Shown here one piece after another: positions 22,880 to 35,430 of a stretch of 64,000 bases of DNA. A program made the position numbers and the translations under genes. This DNA is from Membranipora membranacea (taxonomy: Eukaryota > Bryozoa > Gymnolaemata > Cheilostomatida > Membraniporidae): contig OU612072.1 in NCBI GenBank assembly GCA_914767715.1, forward strand, positions 25,482,001 through 25,546,000, given 5' to 3'. Position 1 is the stretch's first letter; the number at the start of each line of letters is the position of its first letter. Below the pieces are notes generated by a model. That model was not told where the DNA came from. It saw only the letters and a list, made by a program, of their open reading frames with translations, and did not search any database.

Positions 22880-23027
22880 TGAGGAAGCCAGACACATGGG
22901 GGCACCCACCACCACAAAAATATGATAACCAAAATAGAAAAAAGTACCAGTACATGCATTTTACACCAAAGGTTATATAATGAGATTAATATCAGTTAAT
23001 ATAAGTAATCAATGCAGAATGGCCTGT
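22880..23027. other. short unique spacer
   Basis: AT-rich, nothing recognised. Repeat copy B begins after it. Confidence 0.6.
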
Positions 23028-23429
23028 AGTATTCACATACTTGTTTTCAAATATTATTAGAGGCAAATTATCACAATTGGTATTTTAAAAGCCCAATGGA
23101 AAGCAGCTGCCATAACTTATCCTGCAAATTTTCTAAATGGCGTTGGTTTTCTTGCCAGTATGTTCGGCTTCTTCCAACGGGCAATCTATCATTGCATGTA
23201 AATTAATCTTATGATCATTTTTTAATTATCTAAATTCAATCGATACAGTTCTGTTACTTTTAAGGCAGAGCAGTTGCTCAAAGTAACAAAAGTTTCTGAT
23301 CAATTGATTCACATTGGATCCTTAATAACTGCTGTGATTGATCTCACACTCATGTGTATGAGTTATATTCCAGATGTTAAAGTTATTTTGCTCAAATTTG
23401 ACGACAAACAATTGTAATTGGAGCAATTT

Positions 23430-23435
23430 TTTATT
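23430..23435 (-). terminator. poly(A) signal of micro-gene B
   Basis: AATAAA on the minus strand, 130 nt beyond the stop, in the same position as in A and C. Confidence 0.65.
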
Positions 23436-23565
23436 ATAGTACCGAATTATGTCATCAAAGCAATAATGAATTCACAACCAAACTAACTCTTAAGTTGAAT
23501 TCATAGCGAGGTGTGAAAGTAAGCATACAGCTTTTTCTATTTGCCACTGATCTGTTGTGTTGAAG

Positions 23566-23658
23566 TTACTTTCGCCCAATACACAAGAATCCTGTACACG
23601 CGCCACCTGCCATTCCTGCTAGCATTAGAAGTGTGGTAAGTCCGTATAAGATATTCAT
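23566..23658 (-). CDS. micro-gene B: small secreted peptide precursor, two cysteines
   Basis: A 30-codon frame in exon 2. Acceptor CTTTTCCAG is followed by AAA and ATG at 23658. The leader is MNILYGLTTLLMLAGMA, differing from copy A at one residue (Leu4 for Ile4). The mature-type end differs from A at residue 18 (Gly for Cys) and is otherwise the same: Cys at 21 and 26, spaced C-x4-C, then I-G-R-K and TAA. The intron is 1039 bp (23662-24700), and exon 1 and promoter lie at 24695-24830. With two cysteines it could form a small six-residue disulfide ring, and the G-R-K end would allow C-terminal amidation in a neuropeptide-type pathway. Both points are inference. The preserved promoter, splice sites, start, stop and poly(A) signal argue against a simple relic. 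Confidence 0.6.
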   Translation of the reverse strand: MNILYGLTTLLMLAGMAGGACTGFLCIGRK

Positions 23659-23737
23659 TTTCTGGAAAAGACAGAGAAAATATTGGTCACCGATTGAAGA
23701 CACTGCATTTTATGCCTTATAGTTGTTGAACAATTCT

Positions 23738-23757
23738 GAACAATTCTAGAATTGTTC
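23738..23757. repeat. 20-bp perfect palindrome in micro-gene B intron
   Basis: GAACAATTCTAGAATTGTTC is its own reverse complement. Copies A and C have one or two mismatches at the same place, and a related half (CTAGAATTGTTCAGAATTG) recurs at 24473-24500 and 39725-39745. Confidence 0.8.
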
Positions 23758-23965
23758 AATATTGACCCATATATAATTACCCAACCAGCAACCATTATTG
23801 TATAATTATAACCATGCCTGCTAAATAAATTACATTCAGTATTGCTATTATATGGTTGTAGTATAAGCCTTTACAGTTCTAGTCAATATTATATAATTGG
23901 CTTGACATTGTATTAGATGAGTTTGCACGTAGATGACCAGGCAAGATAGTTGTTTTAATGAATAG

Positions 23966-24037
23966 ATGTTGCTGTGTAATTTAGCATCAAAGACTGTGTA
24001 GCGGGAGGCCTAGGTTCAATTCCCGATTAGGGCAAAT
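23966..24037 (+). ncRNA. tRNA-like (SINE-type) stretch, copy B
   Basis: Same B-box (GGTTCAATTCCC) and T-run context as at 14758, with the better-conserved end GATTAGGGCAAATC. Confidence 0.45.
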
Positions 24038-24694
24038 CTTTTCTTTTTTGTTTTTTCATGATGGAACTCAAAAGCATTCCATTCAAATTGGGGGTGATTA
24101 GTGCCAAATTGTTGCATGAAAGCTTATGATACTCCCTTCATCCCACCCTTCCAGAAACCAAGCAAAGACTCATCCCTCCACGAGAAGATCCTGCCACCAG
24201 TTTATGATTTTTATGCATACCGATAGTTTACTGATGCTGAGGACAGGTTGATAATAAAAAAAAAGTAATCATTTCCAAGTTTCAGAGTAACAGCATTCAT
24301 CAGGTTGAAGACTGCCGTTTCAAAGTTAACTCTGCGTGACTGCTCCCATGTATGCGTGCTGCGTGATAAACGGGGAAAACCAGACCCTCCCAGTTCCAAA
24401 CGCTGATTTGGTCATCTTCCAATCATTACGGTATCTGACCAATTTTTATGAAGATGAAGGCTGTGACATTCTAGAATTGTTCAGAATTGGTCAAAATTCT
24501 TGAGCATGAAACGCAGTTAGAAATGTGTGAATTTAATTGTTAACCTCCAAAAATTACTCATTTTACTTCAAACTTGAAATTCAATTGTAATCAGCTTTTA
24601 ATTAGCTACAACAATCCCTTCCCTCGAATGTTTCATGAAACCATGAATATTTATTCACATCCAGAGGGAGTATGCTCCATAATAATATAAATAG

Positions 24695-24830
24695 ACTCAC
24701 CCTGTTAGATATTGTTTGCAGTCTGTGATAATCAATGATCGGAGAAGAGAAGGTTGTGATTTTTGGGAAGACGCATTGACCTTTATATACCCAAACTATT
24801 CAGGCATGAGTGCAGCTGTGATTTTTTATT
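24695..24830 (-). promoter_or_regulatory. promoter, exon 1 and splice donor of micro-gene B
   Basis: Minus strand: E-box CAGCTG block, AATAGTTTGGG, TATA box TATATAAA (within 24781-24790), AGGTCAATGCGTCTTCCC, leader, CTAACAGG and donor GTGAGT at 24700-24695. It is the closest match to the consensus of the four copies. Confidence 0.65.
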
Positions 24831-26445
24831 CATGATTTATATTATATATGATAACCTCCAGCGGGGCTTTACGAAATTAATGCCAGAAATTTCAAATCTA
24901 ACAACAAACTGGGTAAATGTTATTTAAAGTATCCAGGCACAGCTGATTATATTCTGTATATCGAAATCATGATTGATTATAAATATTGAAATACTTATCA
25001 AAAAGTGACACTAAAGGATACAAATCACTGACAAATAACTCTGAAATGCTAGTGGCATTACCTGGTAAGCTTTGTTTGGGTTGATAAATTTGGTAATAAT
25101 GGTCTTCACTGTCACGTGCCATGAAAGTTATCATTGTGATGTGACCATAGCTTAGATATCATGACACTGGTTAGCAGTTTCTCCATAGTACACCAACTTC
25201 CATTTGAAAACTGAATATCCTGCCACTAGCATTAGCTTTGAAATAAAGATATTATACTTGAACTAGAATAATAAAGGTATCTATACTGTATAAAAGGTTG
25301 AGATGAGTTACCGTATGACCAATATTATTAACTGAGATTTCAATTATTGAAATTGTTGGAATTATTTAATCACAAGACATTGCAACAGGGTCATATTCAA
25401 TTGACAACAGTTACAAGACAAAAACTCAGCAATGCCGATATTTAAGTTCTGAAAATGTTCAAGTCTCAGTGGAGTCATATACATTATGCTGTTGATTTTC
25501 AGGCGATATCAAACAAGGGCGTCTGATTTAATGACAAAGTCTTAACCGCTTTATTCCAATACAACTTGGTTCTTACTCACACAATTTAAAACGCTCAATT
25601 AATATTGACATTTAGATAACAGCTTATAAAAGTGAATATAAATGATACAAATAACTGATTAATAACTGTGACATCTGCCATGAAACATATGATTGCTTTG
25701 CCTCATCATTATCATCAAACATAAAATAACTGCATTTCATTATTGTTCTATTAGTGTACTATTATTATCATGACACTAGGATATGTTATGCGATGATGGC
25801 TAAGTCATCATGAGGCTATTCAGCATTAATTGTTGTTACCGCACAACTATGGTTATTTGATGCAATAATGATTGGAAATTCAGAGTTCAGGCGAGACAGA
25901 CCATCTATATGGTGTCAATTTTCTAATTTCAGAATCGCACCTAATGAACTGCACTTTTTATGTTTGATGATCATGATGAGGCTAATCAAATTTGAAAAAA
26001 ACCTTGTTTCTTTCATGGCAGATGACATCATACCAAGCAATACCTACCAGATGTTGATAATGGTTTCTCAGAGTTATTCATGTAACAACTACTCCATTAT
26101 ATACCCCACGGTTTCTGCACGAGTTTCAATAATATCTTTTCTTATACCAAGAAAAATGCAACTGGCACATATACAATTTCTCTCAACTCTCAGCGCATTT
26201 GGCATTCTGATTTTTTGCAGGTCATAGTGAGGTCACTAACCATATTCTTAGCCAAATTTAATAGGTATTAACTTATTTTATGATTAGTCGGGATTCTAGT
26301 CAATGTATGACTGGGCAAGATTAAGTATTTAAGGAAATATGATACAAACCAGCAGCAATGACTGTATTGCGTAATGGATCCGTCACTCTATGTGAAGGGT
26401 GTTATAAAACTACCACAAATACAATTTCTGGGTCAGACAATGGTA
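24831..26445. other. upstream part of copy B, no gene
   Basis: Same short recurrent blocks as in A. The 119-codon plus frame at 25868-26227 overlaps the equivalent of a shorter, differently framed stretch in A and C and opens at TTG or ATT-type codons, so I treat it as chance. Confidence 0.55.
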
Positions 26446-27189
26446 AGCTTCGGAAACCATCAAGCTGAATATCAATTCGGTCACTTTTCATAGACAAAGG
26501 ATGACTCCCTCCACATTCATGGATGTCCAACCCGTTCCCATTCCCAAGCACTGGATCCCGGTTGTGGGGGCCGTCTGTCTCAGTTGATACCTCAAAATTA
26601 GGCATCACCGACGACGAGCAGGCAGTCTCAACTCCTCAGCTCAACAACATCAGGTCCTTAGATGATCATGAGAATTCAGAATAATAAGAAAAAAAGAAAT
26701 TTCTCTCCAATAATTTCAAGATTTAAAATCAATTTTATTGCATCAAAGTCTACTAACTTTCCTCCTACTCACATGTGAATTTGATTTCCTAGGTACACCC
26801 TCGAACTGCGACCCTTACTCCTAATAAAAATGAGATGGTTCCATGACTTACTGTGGTTTTCATGTGATAAGAGGAAGATCAATTTTATGCAATTAATAAT
26901 CCAGCTGGTTGTGAACCTGTAATATAGAAAATAACATAGCATGAGTTACAAAGCCAATAAATCGTGGTTTAATTATCAGTACAATGGTGTACAGATTTTG
27001 TATACCATGGAGTACTTGACACCAGTGTACAAATGCTAATCCATAAATGATTGGCATCTTTGCTCCAATACAGGGTGTGAATCAATGAATACTGTCACTG
27101 AATACTGGTAAAAATTAATTACATTTCTGAACTTATAGATTTGCTCGATACTGACGGAGATGATACTTATGATGTCTACTCACAATTTC

Positions 27190-27335
27190 AATAAAGTAAA
27201 GAGCTAGATGATGGAAGGAGTTTTTTATACAGAAACAATAGTCTGAAGGTCGTGAGTTCGCTCCTCACTCAGCGAGCACCAATTTTGGGATTCCGGGTTA
27301 TGGATTCACCACATTAACTCTCCGCTACTGAGATC
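27190..27335 (+). ncRNA. possible tRNA-like B-box fragment, copy 2
   Basis: GGTCGTGAGTTCGCTCCTCAC resembles a tRNA T arm. It is the partner of 18775-18870 and better preserved here. No A box is seen. Confidence 0.35.
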
Positions 27336-27778
27336 CTTGCTCATGAGATTTCAAAATAAACACTTGACTTAAGAGCATGTCTTTTAATTCTTATCAAGTT
27401 TAGAATCAAACGCAATTCAACTTATCAATACATGTCTGATTTCAACAAATTATTCTTTCTAGTTGATGATGCCATGCATGCTCAATTTAATTGATTTAAC
27501 TTAATTAGTTGATGATACAAGTAATCCAACCAAGTGTTATACTGTGCCATTATCAAATAATAAGGCAAGTTCTATTTCCCTATAAATATCACTAATGTAA
27601 ATATAAATATTATGATTAAAACTGTAGAACTTCCTTGACCAAAAACTGAGCTGTCTCCAAATGAAGTTGCAAACAAAGAGGAGCTGCATGTTGACCAGAT
27701 GATCGCCTAACAGATCATGCTTTGCCATTGGTGAACCATGCTCTCATATAGCATGGTTCCAGACACATTAAAAAACTG

Positions 27779-28010
27779 TAAACAAACACAAGAAAAAGGC
27801 CAAAACACATCGGCCCCAAGAGTCGGTTGATCAGCCCCAAGAGTGGGTACAGATATTAAAATTGGCACTTTGATTTAATTTAGTTGCCTTGCTCATCAGT
27901 AAACAAACACAAGAAAAACACCAAAACACATCGGTGCCAAGAGTGGGTTGATCAGCCCCAAGAGTGGGTACAGATATTAAAATTAGCACTTTGATTTAAT
28001 TCAGTAGCCT
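27779..28010. repeat. two-copy tandem duplication of about 121 bp
   Basis: GTAAACAAACACAAGAAAAA through GATTTAATTTAGTTGCC repeats immediately with a few substitutions. Each copy contains CCCAAGAGTGGGTACAG. Copy A has a single version. Confidence 0.85.
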
Positions 28011-28194
28011 TTGATCGATGTTCACTTTGATTCAGTTAACTTTGATGGAGGTTAAATGTCATGTCTGTCACTAGCGTGTCCTCGAGTCGAGTTTGAGTGT
28101 ACTGATGATGATGCTGGCTAAGATATTGGATGTTGTTATTGTGTCTGATGTTGGTATAGAAAATTCTCCTGATTGCTGCTGTAGATGAGACAAC

Positions 28195-29205
28195 ATGTCA
28201 GATACACACAATTAGGCAATGTTGTGCCTATTTCTTGCTGAATCTAATAACAATGTTGGTTAAAATGTTGGTTAAAATTGCAAGGGTTAGTCACTCACCA
28301 CATCGTGGCGGCTAAATAGTGTGTGCCTTAAGGGCAAGAAAAACTGGCGCTCTAACCACTAACTTGATGTTAATACTAATTGGTGAACCATATAAGGACG
28401 AAATTTTAATCGCTGGCAATCAATGTTTGATAAGCTAAGATATATTTTTATACAAGTTTATATTTTTTAACGAAATAGGATACAAGCCATTTACAATGAC
28501 GTGTAATGAATGCGTAATGGATTTGTCACCACATATGAAGAGTGTTACAAAACAATGATTCATTCGTTCTGAAGATAACTGGGCGAAGGCGAACAACTGT
28601 GGTACGGTTATTTTGTTCATGTCGAGCCACTCTTGAACGTCAAATTGTAAATATTTACCAGCAAGTGAAACTCACCCTGCACGTGTAGGCCTTCGGGAGT
28701 TTTGATATTTGCTGCAGCCCTTGCAGTCTAGCCCTAAAGGTTGCCAATGTTTTGACATAAAAGGTCTGATCAGGCTCCATCACAATGTCTACTACTAAGG
28801 CACCAAGGACTGTGGTGTAACTGACAGCCCTGGGCTAACCTCTTATACTCCCAAAATAAATTGTTGATCTTTCTTCGTTATGAATTAAAATAACTATGGC
28901 GTTCTCTGGAACAAACTAACCTTGAATGTTAACAAATATTTGTGGTTTTCGTGAAGCATTGGAGGAGAGGGCAGTTATGCCAAAATACAGGCCCAGTGTG
29001 TATGTTGCGCGCAAACTGGATAAAATCACACCAATTATTAGGGGTACAATGTAGAGCAGATTTGTGCCAAACATATGGGAGGCCTGAGCCTAGATTGGTC
29101 ATCAAACTGGCAAGGTAACTGGCAAGCTAACTGGCAACCTAGATTGGCAAGCAAACTGGAAGAGGTTCGTTTTATTCTTAGTGATCACAAATTTAGTTTA
29201 CTGTG
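28195..29205. repeat. collinear, internally deleted copy of 5.9-10.9 kb
   Basis: 28195-28888 matches 5918-6690, 28889-29055 matches 7797-7970, and 29056-29205 matches 10770-10925. The joins remove the promoter block at 7.66-7.79 and the whole 8.0-10.77 kb stretch. Order and orientation are kept, so this is one duplicated segment with deletions (or the left copy gained insertions). Confidence 0.8.
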
Positions 29206-31520
29206 TTAACAGTTTCTCCAGGGAAAATTTTGGTTGAGTGTTATATGAAAGATGATAAATAGACTCAATGTTTGAGAAGTTCTATAGCCATTTAAATCAT
29301 CTTATATCAAAACTCGTGTTTGAGAAGACTCGTTTTGTAAGAACGCATAATTTTCCAAAGTGGAGGGATGATGAGGTAAAAATGAACATCAAAATCAGAG
29401 ATCAACTCAAACATAATGGTGATTGGGAAGGATATAAAAAAACAACGAATTTATGTCACTAATATGATCAGACAAAAGAAGAAAAGAGCTATTTCTAATA
29501 CTATTGAAGAGTGTACAGGTAATACAAACCTGTTTGGGATGTTTAAATGAATCAAAAAAGGAAGACTTTCCATGCGACAAATTTGAGTGCAGATCAATTT
29601 AAGAGCCATTTCACATACATTGCAAAATCAATCACAAAGAACCTTGTTGAAACGGATGAGATGACATTTCCCGTATCGGAACATAATTTGACAATTCACC
29701 CCTTTCACCTGTACAAGTATATTGTTCCACATTCCTGGTAGTAAAAGTACAGGACCTGACAGAATTACAGTGGAGATGTTGAAGCTTGTTTGGCCTTATA
29801 TCGTAGATATTGTCACCAATATGCTTAACAGGGTTTTAAGCGAAGTACAGTTCCCTTCAATATTGAAACTAGCTCACCAATACATAAATCTGGGGATATA
29901 AATAACCTATCAAATTATAGGCCAATTTCAGTATTGCCTGTTCTTTCAAAAAATATTTGAGAAACACATAAATCACCATCCGCAAGAGTATTTCACTAAG
30001 AACGAAATCATCCATGAGCTTCAATGTGGATTTAGAAAAGGCCATTCTTGTTCAGACGCTTTATTTAAAACAATTTCAAATTCTTTGGTGGAGAAAACTA
30101 ATGGAAATGTTATGTCACTACTTTTTCTGGATTTTAAAGAGGCATTTGACAGTGTATCCCATCTTTTGCTACACAATGAGTTGAAGTTGGAGGAAATATG
30201 TTAAAACTTCTTGACACCTTTCTGACAGACAGAAGGCAGTTTGTTAAACTCAATAATATTGAATCTTGTAGATTGCCTATCATGATAGGGGTCCCTCAAG
30301 GTTCAATCCTAGTACCAACTTGGTTTCTCATCTTCATAAATGATTTATTAACTTCATCAAAATCAGACTCATCATCATATGCATATGCTGATGATACAGT
30401 GTTGCTGTCATCTAATAAAAACCTTCAACGACTAAAGGCAAAGGCATCTGAAGACTTAAATGACATTTTGGATTGGTGCAATCGTAACGGGATGGTTATA
30501 AATGTTCAGAAATCTCATTACATGCTACTTAATATCTCAGACCTACTTTATGACCTGGAACTGTACATAGGGCATGGAAAACTAAACAGACAGAGAACTA
30601 CAAGGCTTCTGGGTTTTGTGTTGAGTGACTGACCTTCATGGCAGGATCATCTAGACCTAGAGTATGTATTTTAAAAGGGTACAACAGAACGTTTACCTAC
30701 TCCAAAATTTGAGATACTTCTTTGACATAGCAAGTGCCCGCACATTTTACTTCCAGTTTATCTATTGTCACCTTATATCTGGGATCCAGATCATTGGCAA
30801 CTTTTCCTGCAATAATGCCCTCAATAGGTTATATTTGTTGCAAAAGCGGGCTTTACGCAATATCGCAAATGTGCATTACATTCCATATTATCTCATTCCA
30901 ACCGATTCCATTACACAATCATTACTCGACTCTTCAACCATATATTATCGACTTGACCAACATCATTGATGATATTATTTCCTTTCTGTTTCTCTTTTAA
31001 AATTTTTTTTTCTGGCACTGAGTGCAAAAAATTTCGAATGAGATGACTTTGGTTGCCAATTTAAGTATATATCAACTATGTTAGTAAAACAGCTGATAAC
31101 AGCGGAGATATGTAGCAACTACTATATAAGCCCTCCAAGTTGACTTACTGACCATAGCAAGAAAATCTGCTCTCTTGGGATGACTCATCTCTTAAAAGCA
31201 CAAATTGTCGATTATGATTTCAACTTTGTTAAATGATGGTATCTGACAAGTTTGGTCATGCTTATCATAATTTAACTCTGTTCATCATAATTAATTAATG
31301 TTTATCAACTTTTAACTCTTTACCAATTCAGATACGCTCAGCAACCAAACTTACTCATTTTAAACAACGACTATCAAAGCACTTTATATCCTATTAATTC
31401 TTGTTACTTGAGTATTTTTTCTTTTTCTCTCCACTTAAGTTTTTCTTTTTTGTTTTGCCACTGCATGAAAAACATTCCTAAAAGATGATGTAGAATGACA
31501 ATAAAAGTATATTTATAATC
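29050..31520 (+). pseudogene. LINE 2: second, shorter copy of the LINE 1 family
   Basis: Same element as at 10.76-13.86 kb, but nearly all of the endonuclease is deleted: sequence equivalent to LINE 1 10926 joins that equivalent to about 12097 at 29205. The RT keeps an intact YADDT box at 30384-30398 and the PQGSILVP motif at 30292. Earlier parts are broken (stop near 29741, frameshifts at 29700 and 29880). An unrelated ~360-bp block (about 30970-31330) interrupts the 3' part. Then ATKLTHFKQRLSKHFISY at 31338-31393 supplies the RT C-terminus and stop, and AATAAA lies at 31499-31504 in a 3' UTR. It is non-functional because of the deletion and frame breaks. Confidence 0.85.
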
Positions 31521-31955
31521 TGTGGCTAATAACACATCAAAGTCTCCACTTCGGCAATCAGATTATAACTTTTTATGAATGAAACAGATATGTTTCCAGT
31601 GGACCTAATTTGATGACCCACAATGTTGGATTTAGCAGGATATTTCAACACCAGCTGCAAGGGATTGTCTTCCTTTGGTCAAAGATAAGATAACTTTTTT
31701 CATTTGTAAGCCTGTTCTATCAAGTTCAAATATCCTATGTTTGATGATCGAAACCGGCATGATCCTTTGATTATCATACCCAAAACAGCTGGTTGTGTCA
31801 ACAGAATCCTGTAACACCACATAGTTTTAGCTGATAGCTGATTTTACATACTCCTGGTATGACTCGTTGCGTCATGCGCAAAGTGTGATTATCTTCATTC
31901 ATAAATATATATCGTGTATACTTCCGGCGCCGAATATGTATCAAATTCAAAGGAA
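31521..31955. other. spacer between LINE 2 and LINE 3
   Basis: Nothing recognised. Short minus frames at 31632-31820 and 31798-32172 are antisense to or outside the LINE. Confidence 0.5.
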
Positions 31956-33664
31956 AGATCATAGCAGCCTTACTATCTATTCTTCTAGCAAACACCAATC
32001 GACTGTATAAGAAGATAGATGAGCTAGAGGCCCTTCTAACCACCAAAATATTGCAAATTTGCTGCTTGATTGCAATGACTGAGTCATGGCTGACAGAAAA
32101 CTTCTTGTACACTCGGATAGCCCTAGAGGATTTTTTCATAATAAGAGCGGACAGGGCCGTGATTAAGACCAATAAATCGGTGGAGGATTATTGTTGTACA
32201 TAAATACGGATTGGTGCGATTCATATAACATCATATTGACCCATTCAAATCAACATTTAGAAACAATGGCTATTAATCTCAGACCATTCTTGACACCTCG
32301 GGAGGTTTCGTCAATAACCGTTCTGCTAATCTACGCTACAGTATTTGGAGCCACGCCCACCGAGGTTGCCTAGGAAACATCTAATGAGGTACACACACAA
32401 ATAGATGAACTGGAAAAAACTGAACCCAAATTCGACCATTATAGCATTATGTGATCTAAACCATGTAAACATTCGACTGCCCAAATATCATCAGCAGATC
32501 ACCTGTTACACAAGAAAGGAGAAAACTCTTGATAAAAGTTATGTAAAGCTGAAAAATGCTTATAAAAACTATAAAGTAAATAGACTAGGTAGTTCAGATC
32601 ATAACCCTATCCTGATCATTCCTAAATATAAGCCTATTAGTAAACAGATATCTGAGAAAGTCAAGGTTCCAGTCAGAGTATGGGATGAGGAGATCACCGA
32701 AAAGCTGCTTTGTGCAATCGAAACGACTGACTGGAAAGTGTTGACAAGCCAAGTCAGTAATGTGTCTGAACATGCTGAAATCATCACAGACTACCTAGCC
32801 TTCTGCCTAGACGATTGTATACCAAAGGTCAACAGGGTCATTTCTAAAGACTAATCTTGGGTGAATGGTAAAATCAGGTCGCTCTTCAATGCTCGGTCTG
32901 CTGCACTCAAAGATAGAGAATTATACAAACTCCAATCCCTCAGAGCTGAGATCCAGAGAGAAATCCGAGCTCCAAAAAGATCTCATGTTAAGCACATAGC
33001 CGAAGAATTAAAAAACTAGCAATAAACGATCATGGCAGCAGCTGAAAAAGCTTCTCAAAATCAATAAACAAGCAGCGAAAGAATGTAACGTTGATCCCGA
33101 CATTCTCAATGATTTTTATCTATTCTTTGAAAAGGTACTGAGTTACGCGTAGATGAGGTCATCAAATGTCTACGTCAAACAGACCTAAAGAAAAGTCCGG
33201 GGCCAGATGGTATTCCTGGCAGGGTGCTGAAGATGGAAGCATATTCTCTGAGTCAACCTCTCTGTGATCTATTCAACAGCTGCATCAAGCTGGGTGAGTT
33301 TCCACTAATATGGAAAACCGCTATAATAAAACCAATTCCTAAGTCAAACACTGCCAGCGTAGCCAAAGATTATCGACCAGTGGCCCTTACGTCTATCGTG
33401 GCTAAAACATTTGAGAGGGTCACCAAACCTATGATATTGGGCTGTATGACAGACGAGTCCCAGTTTGCCTACAGAGAGCGCAGGTCTACAGAGGATGCAC
33501 TAGCGATGTTATTAGATATAGTTACTAAACATCTTGCCTCCAACTCCAAAAACTTTGTACACTGCTTGTTTGTTGATTTATCAGCATTAGCCCGCTGATA
33601 GACCAACTCGTAAAATCCCCCCTACACGGCAACATCATCAAGCTTATATACAACTTCTTGACAG

Positions 33665-34085
33665 ATAGTGTTTTGGTATTCAAAGTGTTCTATTTTAAAC
33701 TGCACTAATCCTATAGTTGTTGCAGTACAGCTTTCAATAACCTACCATACTTATTTGCATAACAATAGATTTAAACTCAGACCATCATACCATTTTTATA
33801 AACAACAGTGTCATTTGAGTTGCTAACCTGGCGCTTCCGTAACAGAGAACTTAAACTGTATACCCTAAACCTTTACACCTTCCATTTTCTATTTTATGGA
33901 GTTTTAAGCCTACACTATTTGATACAACATGTAAGTAATACTATTGTGATAAATTCGTTATATTTGATATAGATGATTCTTGACTTTATTACAATTAGAT
34001 GTAAAATTCTGCAGTGCCACCTTTTCAATGTTCAAAGCACTTCGCTATTGTTGCCATCATTCGGCCCTCAGCATTAATTCCAGTA
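33665..34085. mobile_element. unclassified ~420-bp insertion in LINE 3 RT
   Basis: The RT frame reading LTDS at 33660 resumes with GRRQKVVNF at about 34090. The intervening AT-rich block has no relation to RT and no clear inverted repeats or target duplication. Confidence 0.5.
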
Positions 34086-35013
34086 CAGGTAGGAGACAAA
34101 AAGTGGTCAATTTTCTGCTGTCAAAAAAACATCCACTGGCAGTCCACAGGGGTGTGTCTGGAGCCCACTGCTATTCTCCATATATGTCCAGAATATGCCT
34201 TTACCACCATAAGGTAACTACCACCTGATCAAATATGCAGATGACGCTATCCTATTAGAGCTCTGCACACCTAAGACACCATCAAGACTGAACTCAGCTG
34301 CGGAATTCCTCACTGACTGGTTTTGTGCCAATGACCTCATACTAAAGCAAAGGAAATGATTATTAGTAACAAACGTGATAATCCAAGCTGTTATAACATC
34401 ATCATTCAGGGTACTGAGGTTCAACGAGTCGATCAATTTGTATACCTTGGCACTTCTATTGACTCACAGCTCACTTTTAAATATCATATCCAGTCTGCCG
34501 TTAGGAAAGCTAGAAAACGGCTTTTTATTATGAAACATATATCATTCCTCAAAGTGCCTAAACCAATCAGATTGAGATGCTATGTCACGTTTATTGAGTG
34601 CGTTTTTATTTACCATCTGTGCATTGTTTATGGTCATATGTCCAATTCATGTGAAAAATCTATTGACAATGTGATCTCCACAGCAGGTTATCTAGCAGGA
34701 TGCAGATGCAGATATCTACGAACGTTGTTTTCACAATAAGTGCCTTAGAATGTACGCCACTGAGAATGACCCTCTTTTTGAGCTAGATAAGCTACCTTCA
34801 GGGCGCTACCGTGCCTTGAAGTGTAGAGTTGATATTCGTAAGAACTGTTTCAGAGCACAATGCATCAAATTTTTAAATAAAACATTTTTCTGAGTATCAT
34901 TTTATAACGGTACAACACTGCAACATTTTTATATTATACAGTATTTTAATTTTTTATTATGAGCTCAACAGACGCTTTTATTTCTCAACCACTTGGCAGA
35001 GACAGAATAAATT

Positions 35014-35034
35014 ATCTATCTATCTATCTATCTA
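35014..35034. repeat. (TATC)n microsatellite tail of LINE 3
   Basis: About five TATC repeats directly after the LINE 3 3' UTR. Simple-repeat tails are typical of CR1/L2-like elements. Confidence 0.85.
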
Positions 35035-35430
35035 AATAATTTTCTCATCATAATTTATCATATTAATCGTAGTAATTGTAGTAAATACTGTAATTAGCAA
35101 CAAAACACAAACCAATGAAAATATTGCAAAAAAAATCTTTTCTGACAATAGTTTTGAACTATCTATCCTTCGATAAAAGTCACATAAAAATTCACAAACA
35201 CTGTAACTATACCTTGAACTGCACTAAATGGGGCTGCTCACTTTTAAATTTTCCTCATGCAATGGCTATATGTCAAAACCTTGCAAAGTTGGTGCTGAGG
35301 CTAAGTTTTGCTAGTTGACTTTTAATCTGCTCTGTCTTATGAGCATATTATGGTGATTTATGACATTTTATGTAATATTCTGCAACTCTGCCGTATACGA
35401 CTGCGAGATCTCCACACCAGCTACGCAATG
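35035..35430. other. spacer between LINE 3 and LINE 4
   Basis: AT-rich. The plus frame 35115-35318 has no support. Confidence 0.5.

Larger units (their letters stand above)
23028..28190. repeat. segmental repeat copy B
   Basis: Begins at AGTATTCACATACTTG, as copy C does at 38305 (AGTATTCACACACTTG). It carries the full micro-gene block and the distal part shared with A. Its right end at about 28190 abuts the duplicated 5.9-kb-type sequence. Confidence 0.9.
31956..35034 (+). pseudogene. LINE 3: non-LTR retrotransposon of a different CR1/Rex-like family
   Basis: Endonuclease: MTESWLTENF at about 32076, then LLLYINTDWCDSYNIILTHS (about 32186, after a frameshift), SLRPFLTPREV-type stretch at about 32278, LPKYHQQITCYTR at 32478, SDHNPIL at 32596. 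RT: KKSPGPDGIPGRVLKM at 33189, DYRPVALTSIVAKTFERV at 33369, QFAYRERRSTEDA at about 33460, then a ~420-bp unrelated insertion (about 33665-34085). SPQGCVWSPLLFS-type sequence follows at 34141 in broken frame, KYADDAILLE at 34231, and VDQFVYLGTS at 34426. The catalytic YADD is intact, but stops at 32371, 32852 and elsewhere kill the frame. It ends in a (TATC)n tail at 35014-35034, and the nested fragment at 11.34 kb is from the same family. Confidence 0.85.
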
